The notes under the pieces were generated by a model. It worked only from the letters and a program-made list of their open reading frames with translations. It did not search any database and was not told the DNA's origin. The position numbers and the translations under genes are program-made. A DNA stretch of 64,000 nucleotides from Persephonella marina EX-H1 (GTDB lineage Bacteria; Aquificota; Aquificia; Aquificales; Hydrogenothermaceae): assembly GCF_000021565.1 (NCBI RefSeq), contig NC_012440.1, forward strand, positions 248,001-312,000, in the 5' to 3' direction. Positions 56,527 to 64,000 of this stretch are shown in pieces (position 1 is the first letter of the stretch; each line of letters starts with the position of its first letter).

Positions 56527-57636
56527 TTGTCAGAAAAAAAGATAAAGATTGCTATAGCAGGTGTGGGGAACTGTGCAAGTGCCCTGATTCAGGGCATATA
56601 CTACTACAAGGAAAAACAGAATATTGAAGCAAGTGGACTTATGCATGAGGAGATAGGTGGATACAGACCCTGGGATATAGAGGTTGTTGCTGCATGGGAT
56701 ATTGATGAGAGAAAGGTAGGTTATGACATATCTGAAGCTATATTCAACCCTCCAAACTGTACTGCTGTTTTTCAGAATGAGATACCTAAAACGGGAGTAA
56801 AGGTGAGGAAAGGAAAAGTTCTGGATGGATATCCGGAACATATGAAAAATTATCCTCCTGAGAATGCTTTTGTTCTCTCTGAGGCAAGGGAGGATAGCCT
56901 TGAGACGGTTGCAAAGGTTCTTGTTGAATCCGGTGCTGATGTTCTTATAAATTACGTTCCTGTGGGAGCTGAAAAAGCTGCAAGATTTTATGCTGAAGCC
57001 TGTTTAAAAGCAGGTGTTGCATTTATCAACTGTATGCCGACTTTTATTGTTTCTGATGATGAATGGGCTAAAAGATTTGAGTCTGAAGGAATTCCTGCTG
57101 TTGGTGACGATATAAAATCACAGGTCGGAGCAACAATCACACACAGAGTTTTAACACAGCTTTTACTTGACAGGGGTGTAAAGATAGACAGAACATACCA
57201 GCTTAATGTTGGTGGAAATACGGACTTTCTTAATATGCTTGAGAGAAGCAGACTTGCAACAAAGAAAAAATCAAAAACTGAGGCTGTATCATCATTAATA
57301 CCTTACGGGATGGATCCGAGAAATATACATATAGGACCTTCAGATTATGTACCATGGCTTAAGGACAGGAAGATAGCATTTATAAGACTTGAAGGAAGGC
57401 TTTTTGGAGATGTTCCTATGTATCTTGAGCTAAGGCTTGATGTTGAAGACTCACCTAATAGTGCGGGTGTTGCTATAGATGCTATAAGATGTGCAAAACT
57501 TGCTCAGGACAGGGGTATTGGAGGGGCTTTATACTCAATATCAGCTTACACAATGAAGCACCCTCCTATACAGTACACTGACTGGCAGGCAAGACAGATG
57601 GTTGAAGAGTTTATAGCAGGCATGAGGGAAAGGTAA
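56527..57636 (+). CDS. ino1: myo-Inositol-1-phosphate synthase
   Basis: The 369-residue protein starts [20 protein letters not shown] (NAD motif) and shows [36 protein letters not shown], and the substrate-binding [14 protein letters not shown] segment of Ino1. It converts glucose-6-phosphate to inositol-1-phosphate. In thermophiles this feeds inositol lipids or the solute di-myo-inositol phosphate. The start is TTG 56527 with AAGGAGG 9 bases upstream. Sharing a transcript with serA is likely. Confidence 0.93.
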   Translation: MSEKKIKIAIAGVGNCASALIQGIYYYKEKQNIEASGLMHEEIGGYRPWDIEVVAAWDIDERKVGYDISEAIFNPPNCTAVFQNEIPKTGVKVRKGKVLDGYPEHMKNYPPENAFVLSEAREDSLETVAKVLVESGADVLINYVPVGAEKAARFYAEACLKAGVAFINCMPTFIVSDDEWAKRFESEGIPAVGDDIKSQVGATITHRVLTQLLLDRGVKIDRTYQLNVGGNTDFLNMLERSRLATKKKSKTEAVSSLIPYGMDPRNIHIGPSDYVPWLKDRKIAFIRLEGRLFGDVPMYLELRLDVEDSPNSAGVAIDAIRCAKLAQDRGIGGALYSISAYTMKHPPIQYTDWQARQMVEEFIAGMRER

Positions 57637-57656
57637 AAAAACAGGAGGGTTATATT

Positions 57657-58427
57657 ATGAAAAAGACCTTTTCAGCTTTAGCTGTTTTATCACTTTTTGG
57701 TCTTTCACAGGCTGTTCCACTGTTTGAAGGGGAGATCTCTGCCGGGTATATAAAGCAGAAACCTTCAGGATGGGTTCAGTATAAGGGAGATCAGGTTGAT
57801 CTTAAAGATGACCTGAATATAGGAGATGAGGACTCGTACTTCTTCAGAGCAAAACTTGAGCATCCTGTCCCAGTTCTTCCCAATGTTGCATTTCAGTATA
57901 TGAAGATGGACTTTTCAGGAACAGGAAGGATAACAAGGTCTTTCAGATATGGTAATCAGGTTTTTACAGTAGGTGATACTGTAAACTCATCTGTAAAGAT
58001 GGACCATTACGATATAACTCTTTTTTATAATCTCCCGTTTGTAGGTCTTGCAACTGCGGGAATACTTGATGTTGAGTTTGGTCTTAATGTAAGAGTACTT
58101 GATTTTAAAGCCCGTGTGAAGTCTTCAACAGTTGATGAGACAGCGACAGCGACGATTCCTGTTCCAATGCTTTACGGCTCTGTTGAGATAAGCCCGGTAA
58201 GTCTCTTCTCTATTAAAGCTGAAGGTAGAGGTGTGGCTTACAACGGACACAGCTATTACGATTTAAATGGGGAACTCAGAATAAAACCTATAACTATTCC
58301 CCTTGCTGTTGACTTCTTTATAGGGCTTGGTTACAGGTATGAGAGATTCAAGATAGACGATATAGATGATATAAGTGCTGATATAAAGATAAAACAGCCT
58401 TATGTGACGGCAGGTCTATTATTTTAA
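57657..58427 (+). CDS. Outer-membrane beta-barrel protein (TIGR04219-like)
   Basis: The 256-residue protein has a signal peptide (to about residue 19, GLSQAVP) and a barrel of alternating strands ending in the aromatic VTAGLLF. It resembles the TIGR04219 family of outer-membrane proteins, whose function is unknown. An AGGAGGG site precedes the ATG. It closes the serA-ino1 series and ends at a hairpin shared with the convergent tautomerase gene. Confidence 0.8.
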   Translation: MKKTFSALAVLSLFGLSQAVPLFEGEISAGYIKQKPSGWVQYKGDQVDLKDDLNIGDEDSYFFRAKLEHPVPVLPNVAFQYMKMDFSGTGRITRSFRYGNQVFTVGDTVNSSVKMDHYDITLFYNLPFVGLATAGILDVEFGLNVRVLDFKARVKSSTVDETATATIPVPMLYGSVEISPVSLFSIKAEGRGVAYNGHSYYDLNGELRIKPITIPLAVDFFIGLGYRYERFKIDDIDDISADIKIKQPYVTAGLLF

Positions 58428-58430
58428 AGG

Positions 58431-58450
58431 AAGCCCCGATTAAGGGGCTT
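58431..58450. terminator. Bidirectional terminator after the outer-membrane protein gene
   Basis: AAGCCCC-GATTAA-GGGGCTT, 7 perfect pairs between convergent genes. The T-run is interrupted (TTTACTTTT on the + side; CCTTTAAAA on the other). Confidence 0.75.
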
Positions 58451-58635
58451 TACTTTTCTGAGAGGAGTTTTCCTCCTTTTCCCCAGTTATCCCTATCTAT
58501 CTCTTCAATAACCACATATGTGGCTGATGGTGGTTTGTTTGCAACCTCTTCAAGAACCTTTGTTATTCCTTCAACGATCTTCTTCTTCTGTTCCTTTGTT
58601 AAAGATCCGGCAACTTTAACATTTACATAAGGCAT
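58450..58635 (-). CDS. 4-Oxalocrotonate tautomerase-family protein
   Basis: The 61-residue protein begins MPYVNVKVAG, giving the N-terminal Pro1 that acts as catalytic base after Met removal, and continues LTKEQKKKIVEGITKVLEEV, the family's helix. Length is typical of 4-OT subunits, which form hexamers. The physiological substrate is unknown. It lies 1 base after the sigma-54 regulator gene. Confidence 0.9.
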   Translation of the reverse strand: MPYVNVKVAGSLTKEQKKKIVEGITKVLEEVANKPPSATYVVIEEIDRDNWGKGGKLLSEK

Positions 58636-58636
58636 A

Positions 58637-59992
58637 TCACTCCTCCAGATTGTACTGTTTTATCTTTCTGTATAATGAGGAAAGATCAACCTCAAGAACC
58701 TTTGCTATCTCTTTAAGATTCCTTCCGTACTGTTTTAATGCCTGTTTTATAACTTCCTTTTCAGCTTCCTCCCTTGCCTGTTTTAAAGGTTTTATCCCTA
58801 TCTCAGACCTTGATCTTACAGGTCTGTTCTTAACTATGTAGGAAGGGAGGTCATCTACTGTTACTATGCCATCTGAGGCGAATATGCACAGCCTTTCCAT
58901 AAGGTTTTTCAGCTCCCTTACATTACCTGGCCAGCTGTACTTTAAGAGGGCTTCCTTTACATCATCAGATAGAACAGGCTTTTCCATCTTGTTTTCTCTA
59001 CAGGATCTCTCAAGAAAATACTCTGCAAGCAGGATTATATCATCACCCCTTTCTCTCAAAGGTGGAACATAAAGGGGAACTACAGAAAGTCTGAATGCAA
59101 GATCCTGTCTGAACCTTCCTTCCTGTATCTCTCTATCCAGATTTTTGTTTGTTGCGGATATAACCCTTATATCAACCTTTATCTTCTGGTTGCTCCCAAG
59201 TCTGCTGAACTCCTGCTCCTCAAGGACCCTTAGAAGTTTTGCCTGTGAGGAAAGACTCATATCAGCAACCTCATCAAGAAAAAGGGTTCCACCATCGGCT
59301 ATCTCAAGTTTTCCAAGCTTTCTGCTGACCGCTCCTGAGAAAGCCCCTTTCTCATACCCAAAAAGCTCAGACTCTAAAAGATCATCAGGAATTGCAGCAC
59401 AGTTTATATCAACAAAAGGCTTATCTGCTCTTTCACTGAGATAGTGTATAGACCTTGCAACAAGCTCCTTTCCTGTTCCGTTCTCACCGAAGATCATGAC
59501 CCATGCGTTTGTTTTTGCCACCTTCTCTATCTGTTTTTTCAGTTTTTTGATAGGCTCGCTTTCACCTATAATCTGGAAGCTTTCAAATTCTTTCTCTTTT
59601 AAAAATCTGTACTCCACCTCTTTTTTTATCTCTTTACCAGCCTTTTCAATAACGGCAAGTATACTGTCAGTGGAGATCGGTTTTTCAAGGAAGTCAAACG
59701 CACCCTCTTTAAGGGCTTTTACAGCTATAGGTATGTTTGCATGACCTGATATCATAACTATTTTTGATATAGGGTTGACTTCCTTTATGTAAGGTATAAG
59801 GTCCGTTCCTTCACCATCGGGAAGCCATACATCAAGGAATATTATCTCAAAATCTTTCTCCCTTAATCTTTCCTTTGCCTCCTTTACAGACTGGGCTGTC
59901 TCAACATAAAAACCTTCATCTTCTAAAATGTCTTTAAGTAGGTCAGTTATATTCTTTTCATCATCAACAACTAAAATAGAAAATCCGTTCAT
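58637..59992 (-). CDS. Sigma-54-dependent response regulator (NtrC/NtrX-like)
   Basis: The 451 residues have three domains. The receiver (about 1-120) has phospho-acceptor Asp in IIFLDVWLPD. The AAA+ domain (about 145-380) has Walker A GENGTGKELVA, the sigma-54-contacting GAFSGA loop and Walker B GGTLFLDEVADM. The C-terminal Fis-type HTH is IAKVLEVDLSSLYRKI. It activates sigma-54 promoters when phosphorylated. No sensor kinase gene is adjacent, so its signal is unknown. Confidence 0.92.
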   Translation of the reverse strand: MNGFSILVVDDEKNITDLLKDILEDEGFYVETAQSVKEAKERLREKDFEIIFLDVWLPDGEGTDLIPYIKEVNPISKIVMISGHANIPIAVKALKEGAFDFLEKPISTDSILAVIEKAGKEIKKEVEYRFLKEKEFESFQIIGESEPIKKLKKQIEKVAKTNAWVMIFGENGTGKELVARSIHYLSERADKPFVDINCAAIPDDLLESELFGYEKGAFSGAVSRKLGKLEIADGGTLFLDEVADMSLSSQAKLLRVLEEQEFSRLGSNQKIKVDIRVISATNKNLDREIQEGRFRQDLAFRLSVVPLYVPPLRERGDDIILLAEYFLERSCRENKMEKPVLSDDVKEALLKYSWPGNVRELKNLMERLCIFASDGIVTVDDLPSYIVKNRPVRSRSEIGIKPLKQAREEAEKEVIKQALKQYGRNLKEIAKVLEVDLSSLYRKIKQYNLEE

Positions 59993-60017
59993 TTTCCGTT
60001 CCTTTGACTTTTTGAAA

Positions 60018-61097
60018 CTATAATATAATCCTTTTTACCCTTTTTGATATACGGCACATAATCTCGTAAGGTATAGTATTACACATTTTTGCTATATCGT
60101 TAAACGATATCTCCTCTTTGCCGTTCTTGCCTACAATCAGAACTGTATCTCCTACCTTTACATCTTCTATACCTGAAAGATCAATGATGGTCATATCCAT
60201 CGTTACATTTCCCAGTATTCTTGATCTTTTATCCTTTACCAGAAAAAAACCTCTGTTTGAAAGCTCTCTCGGCAGCCCGTCTGCATAACCAAAAGAAACA
60301 ATACCTATCTTCATATCTTTATCAGCTTTAAAACTTCCGCCGTATGAAACCATATCACCTTTTTTTATCCCTTTTACTGATATTATCTTTGATTTTACAG
60401 ACATAACAGTTTTTATGTTTAATGGAAAATTATCAGACGGTTTTTCGCCGTATAGTGATATACCAACCCTTACACAGTTACAGTAATCACATCTATAAAC
60501 TAAACCTGCACTGTTCTGTATATGTATAAATCTGGGATTTATACCTTCATTTTTAAAAATATCAACAATTTTTTTAAACTTTTCTATCTGATGGCCTGTC
60601 AGCTCAGGATCTACATCCGCTGATGGGAAGTGGGACATCAGACCTTCTACTTTTATATTTTTTTCCTTAATATATTTTATAACCCTGTCTGTATCTTCTA
60701 TATAAAAACCAAGTCTGTGCATACCTGTATCAAACTTAAGATGAACAGAGCCTGAAAACCTATCTTTTAGAAGATAAAGCTGATCAAAATCTGATATAAC
60801 AGGCTGAAGATTGTATTCAATGAAGTAATCCAGTTCTTCTTTTAGAACACCACCAAGTACAAGTATCTCCTTTTTTATACCTCCCTCTCTAAGTTCTTTT
60901 CCCTCTTCCGCTGTTGCAACACACAGCTTTCTAACATAAGATATCTTTTCCAGAATCTTACTTATCTCAACCGATCCATGACCGTATGCGTCGGCCTTTA
61001 CAACGGCGAGTATACCTTTTTTTGAATAGTTGTAGACATTATGTGTGTTCTGGATAAGCCTTTTACTGTCAATCTCTGCCCAGCTTCTGTATACCAA
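60018..61097 (-). CDS. alr: Alanine racemase
   Basis: The 359-residue PLP enzyme interconverts L- and D-alanine for peptidoglycan. The PLP Lys lies in LAVVKADAYGHG near residue 34, and the second catalytic Tyr in MVSYGGSFK near residue 257. HLKFDTGMHRLGF and the late GNVTMDMTIIDLS are typical. The start is TTG 61097 with AGGGAG 4 bases upstream. It is divergent from copA. Confidence 0.94.
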   Translation of the reverse strand: MVYRSWAEIDSKRLIQNTHNVYNYSKKGILAVVKADAYGHGSVEISKILEKISYVRKLCVATAEEGKELREGGIKKEILVLGGVLKEELDYFIEYNLQPVISDFDQLYLLKDRFSGSVHLKFDTGMHRLGFYIEDTDRVIKYIKEKNIKVEGLMSHFPSADVDPELTGHQIEKFKKIVDIFKNEGINPRFIHIQNSAGLVYRCDYCNCVRVGISLYGEKPSDNFPLNIKTVMSVKSKIISVKGIKKGDMVSYGGSFKADKDMKIGIVSFGYADGLPRELSNRGFFLVKDKRSRILGNVTMDMTIIDLSGIEDVKVGDTVLIVGKNGKEEISFNDIAKMCNTIPYEIMCRISKRVKRIIL

Positions 61098-61227
61098 CAG
61101 CTCCCTGTCCTATTTTTTTTGCATAAATATTATAAATCTTTTTCGTCATATAGATACCTGTCTGTATTTAAATATTCTCTGTTTTGTTATAAATTATTAT
61201 TAACTGATCTTTTTAATGGGGAGATAG

Positions 61228-61584
61228 ATGGAAAAACTTTCCGTATTAACAGCTTCATTATTTCTGATAGGTGGTATAAGCTGGTTCTTTTTTGGTAAAA
61301 AGAAGGAAGACAGTTCTCCAGCTGAGGAGTCTATAAGGAAGAAGGAGAATATAGAGCTTGATATATCTGGTATGCACTGTGCAGGGTGTGCAGCTGGAAT
61401 TGAGGGAACTTTAAGAAACCTTCCGGGAATAATATCAGTATCAGTCAATTTTGCAACATCAAAAGGTTATATTGAGTACGACGCTACAAAAATAACAAAA
61501 GAGGATATTATAGACAGGATAAGACAGTTAGGTTACGATGCATCATTAAATCTTGAAGAGTTTGAAAAAAAAAGGAAAGGATAG
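61228..61584 (+). CDS. Zero-frame product of copA: membrane-anchored HMA metal-binding protein
   Basis: Read without frameshift, the copA start yields 118 residues: one N-terminal membrane helix (about 5-22), a linker, and a heavy-metal-associated domain with GMHCAGC (Cys51 and Cys54), ending KKRKG at TAG 61582-61584. GGGGAG precedes the ATG. This would be an anchored copper chaperone, comparable in composition to the short CopA(Z) product of E. coli copA. It may instead be only the first part of the ATPase if the frame is corrected. Confidence 0.65.
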   Translation: MEKLSVLTASLFLIGGISWFFFGKKKEDSSPAEESIRKKENIELDISGMHCAGCAAGIEGTLRNLPGIISVSVNFATSKGYIEYDATKITKEDIIDRIRQLGYDASLNLEEFEKKRKG

Positions 61585-63515
61585 AGAAGGATCTTAGAAA
61601 AAAGTTCTTCCTTTCAGCATTTCTTACAGCTTTAATATTTCTATTAACATTCTTTCCTTTTTTTAAGCTTAAACTTTCTGAAAGCCTTCCTTTGCTCACT
61701 CTGGATAATCTTTTAATACTTATTCTCGCATCTGTGGTTCAGTTTTACGCTGGATGGGAATTCTACAGTTCGGCATTTTCAGGAATAAAAAACAGAATAG
61801 CTGATATGAATTTGCTTATAGCTATAGGAACATCAGCGGCTTACTTTTACTCTGTCCTTGTTATGTTTCTCCCTTTCCTGTTTCCTGAAGATATGAGATA
61901 CCTATATTTTGATGGTGCAGCTGCAATAATAACCTTTGTTCTTTTAGGAAGGTATCTTGAGATAAGATCAAGATCAAAGGCCTCTGAGTTTATGAAAAAA
62001 CTGCTCTCATTAAAGCCGCAGATGGCAAGAATTATAGTTGATAGAAAGGAGTTAGAGATACCTGCTGAGAATGTTGTTGTTGGTGATATTGTTGTTGTCC
62101 GTCCTGGAGAGAAGATACCTGTTGATGGTGTTGTTGTTGAAGGTGAGTGTGAGGTTGATCAATCAATGATAACAGGAGAACCTCTTCCTGTTCTCAAGAA
62201 AGAGGGAGATACTGTTATAGGTGGAACCGTAAACAGGACAGGTGTGATAAAGGTAAAAGCTTTAAAAACAGGAAGGGATACAGTCTTATTCCAGATTATA
62301 AAGCTGCTTTCGGAAGCCCAGGGGAAAAAACCGCCGATAGGGAGACTTGCTGACAGGATAACAGCGTATTTTGTTCCACTTGTGCTTATCTTTTCAGTTG
62401 TGGTTTTTGATCTCTGGTATCTGATAGGAAATGATATTCAGCTTGGTTTTATAGCTTCAGTTTCTGTTCTTATTATTGCCTGCCCGTGTGCACTTGGTCT
62501 TGCAACACCTATAGCTGTTGTTGTCTCTGTTGGAAGAGGGGCCAAAGAAGGTATGCTTATAAAAAATCCAGAGATCGTTGAGACTGTCGGGAGGGTAAAT
62601 ATAGCTGTATTTGACAAAACAGGAACACTTACAGAGGGAAAGCCTTCTGTTACAGACTCAAAAGTTTATAAACAGGATTTTTTAGGCTATATCTCAGCTT
62701 TACTTAAAAACAGTAATCATCCTTTATCCAGAGCTGTTTATGAGTATATAGGAGATACTGAAGGGGAGGTTAAGGATTTTCAGCAGGTTGCAGGTAAAGG
62801 TGTGAAAGGTGTTGTAAATGGAAAAACTGTTGTTGTTGGAAATCTCAGGTTTTTAAAGGAGTCGGGTGTTAATACTGAAAATATCTCAAAAGGTGATCAG
62901 ACCGTTGTTTACGGTGCTGTTGATGGTGAGGTTGTAGCTGAGTTTTATATATCTGACAGATTGAGGGATGAGGCGTTTTATGTTGTTAAAAAGCTTAAAG
63001 AAAGAGGTATAAAAACGGTTCTTCTGACAGGGGACAGTAAAAAAGTTGCTGAGAAAATAGGTGAAGAGCTTGGTATAGATACCGTTTATGGGGAGCTTAT
63101 GCCTGAAGAGAAATACCGGATTGTTGAGAAACTCCAAAATGAGGGCAATGTTGTTATGTTTGTTGGAGATGGGATTAATGATGCTCCATCAATGGGAAAG
63201 GCCGATGTTGGGATTGCTGTTTCTGGTGCAACTGATATAGCAAGGGAGGCTGGAGATATACTACTTCTGAAAAATGATCTCAGGCTTGTGATAAAAGGTA
63301 TAAAACTTTCAGAGGAAACATTAAAGATTATAAAACAGAATCTTTTCTGGGCTTACATATACAATATGCTTGGTATTCCTGTTGCAGGTGGAATACTTTA
63401 TCCGTTTACAGGATTTCTTCTCAAACCTGTTTTTGCAGGTATAGCTATGTCCTTCTCATCTGTATCTGTTGTATCAAATGCCTTAAGACTTCAGTTTAAA
63501 AAACTTGGAGAATAG
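61228..63515 (+). CDS. copA: Copper-exporting P1B-type ATPase, joined by -1 frameshift
   Basis: A -1 shift at 61566-61572 joins the N-terminal anchor and HMA domain to a frame that runs unbroken to 63515, giving about 762 residues. The second part has eight expected helices, [10 protein letters not shown] (metal-transport Cys pair), [10 protein letters not shown] (phosphorylated Asp), [34 protein letters not shown] and the C-terminal YNMLGIPV and [12 protein letters not shown] of Cu(I) pumps. The sequence between 61572 and the first possible internal start, about 61692, is coding in this frame. Copper export would protect the many copper and heme enzymes encoded here. Confidence 0.85.
61565..61574 (+). 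other. Slippery site (A9G) for -1 frameshifting in copA
   Basis: Nine A then G. In the starting frame the codons are GAA AAA AAA AGG, so A-AAA-AAA is in register for a -1 slip that leads to AAG and the ATPase frame; zero-frame TAG follows 8 bases after the run. GAAGAG lies upstream, and a 7-base stem (GAAAGGA 61575-61581 with TCCTTTC 61609-61615) is possible downstream. Confidence 0.6.
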
Positions 63516-63516
63516 T

Positions 63517-64000
63517 ATGGATATACTAAAAACACTTTCAAGAAAGCCTTTTTCTGTTGTAGGTCACAGGGGAGCGAAAGGAAGAAGACCAGAAAACACT
63601 GTCTCTGCTATAAAGTTTGCTATAGATTGCGGCGCTGATATTGTTGAGGTTGATGTAAGATCAACAAGGGATGGGGAGCTTATACTTCTTCATGATCCTG
63701 ATTTTAAAAGGGTATCCGGAAAGGAGATATCTCCATCGCAGCTTGATTTCAGATCTATAAGGGAGAGTATAACAGTTTATGGAGAACCTGTTGCAACGCT
63801 TGATGAGGCTTTAGAAACTGTTAAGGATAAAATCTGTATATTTGTTGAGATAAAAGAGATAGATACTGTTGAGAAGGTGATGGACAGGATCAGAACTTTT
63901 AAATGTGAAAATCAGACAGCAGTAATATCCTTCTATGAGGAGGCTTTATCAAGAGTAAAAGAGATAAACCCACAAATAACAACAGGTCTTATATACGCCA
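63517..64000 (+). CDS. Glycerophosphodiester phosphodiesterase, partial (3' end outside window)
   Basis: The frame opens at ATG 63517, 1 base after the copA stop, and is still open at the window end, giving about 161 residues. SVVGHRGAKGRRPENTVSA (with HRG and the EN pair), EVDVRSTRDGELILLHDP and FVEIKE are the GDPD-family active-site segments. The enzyme hydrolyses glycerophosphodiesters from lipids to sn-glycerol-3-phosphate and an alcohol. Confidence 0.92.
   Translation, partial: MDILKTLSRKPFSVVGHRGAKGRRPENTVSAIKFAIDCGADIVEVDVRSTRDGELILLHDPDFKRVSGKEISPSQLDFRSIRESITVYGEPVATLDEALETVKDKICIFVEIKEIDTVEKVMDRIRTFKCENQTAVISFYEEALSRVKEINPQITTGLIYA

Noticed and set aside
61585-61691. Calling copA a pseudogene
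   Set aside because: Both segments are intact and typical, all catalytic motifs are present and the break lies exactly on a slippery A-run, so recoding or a base-call issue is likelier than decay.

Overview
This window looks like part of the chromosome of a marine, thermophilic, microaerophilic or denitrifying chemolithotroph of the Aquificota, most likely Persephonella or a close relative in the Hydrogenothermaceae. The reasons are the AT-rich, densely packed genes, Aquificales-type housekeeping proteins (a stand-alone family A DNA polymerase, System II cytochrome c biogenesis, inositol-1-phosphate synthase) and a complete nitrate-to-N2O respiratory inventory. The genus is inferred from gene content and not from any search. 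I see no CRISPR array, insertion sequence, prophage or rRNA.

Layout. 1-12.5 kb is housekeeping: trpE (left end cut by the window), a dapE-like peptidase, an IclR regulator, tRNA-Asp and tRNA-Val, an RlmN-like methylase, alaS, ccsA, pyrE, a nitrilase and purL. 12.6-20.3 kb holds a two-subunit heme-copper enzyme whose residues suggest a nitric oxide reductase (gNOR-like), two unknown proteins, an AddA/RecB-like helicase-nuclease and an NnrS-like membrane protein. 20.4-25 kb holds resB/ccs1, a Crp/Fnr-type regulator and the anaerobic ribonucleotide reductase pair nrdG-nrdD. 25.1-32.2 kb is the periplasmic nitrate reductase operon napAGHBFLD, preceded by an unusually structured leader. 32.4-41.9 kb holds a porin, cytochrome cd1 nitrite reductase nirS and the heme d1 genes (nirN-nirC-like fusion, nirJ, nirF, nirE/cobA, fused nirDL, a V4R protein). 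41.9-47 kb, on the minus strand, holds quinol nitric oxide reductase with small membrane partners and a nitrosative-stress operon (hemerythrin, Rrf2 regulator, CopD-like protein, cupin). 47.1-64 kb returns to housekeeping (aroD, DksA-like, pncA, polA, recO, a KaiC-like pair, a QueD-like protein, serA, ino1, an NtrC-type regulator, alr, copA) and ends inside a glycerophosphodiester phosphodiesterase.

How it works together. Nitrate is reduced by NapAB with electrons from NapGH, nitrite by NirS, and NO by qNOR and probably the gNOR-like enzyme. CcsA and ResB provide cytochrome c maturation. Six palindromes close to TTGAT-N4-ATCAA (12483, 20327, 25057, 32354, 44788, 46524) lie in front of these operons, most of them placed for class II activation. 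The Crp/Fnr-type protein at 21736-22365 has the Fnr recognition residues E-x-x-S-R but lacks an Fe-S cysteine cluster, so it is the natural candidate for an NO- or redox-responsive activator of this regulon.

Most worth checking: a -1 frameshift in copA at an A-rich slippery site, splitting an N-terminal metal-binding protein from the full P-type ATPase; a pseudoknot-capable leader in front of napA; Asp in place of a CuB histidine in the gNOR-like subunit I together with loss of the CuA ligands in subunit II; a V4R protein inside the heme d1 cluster; and several single-helix small proteins.
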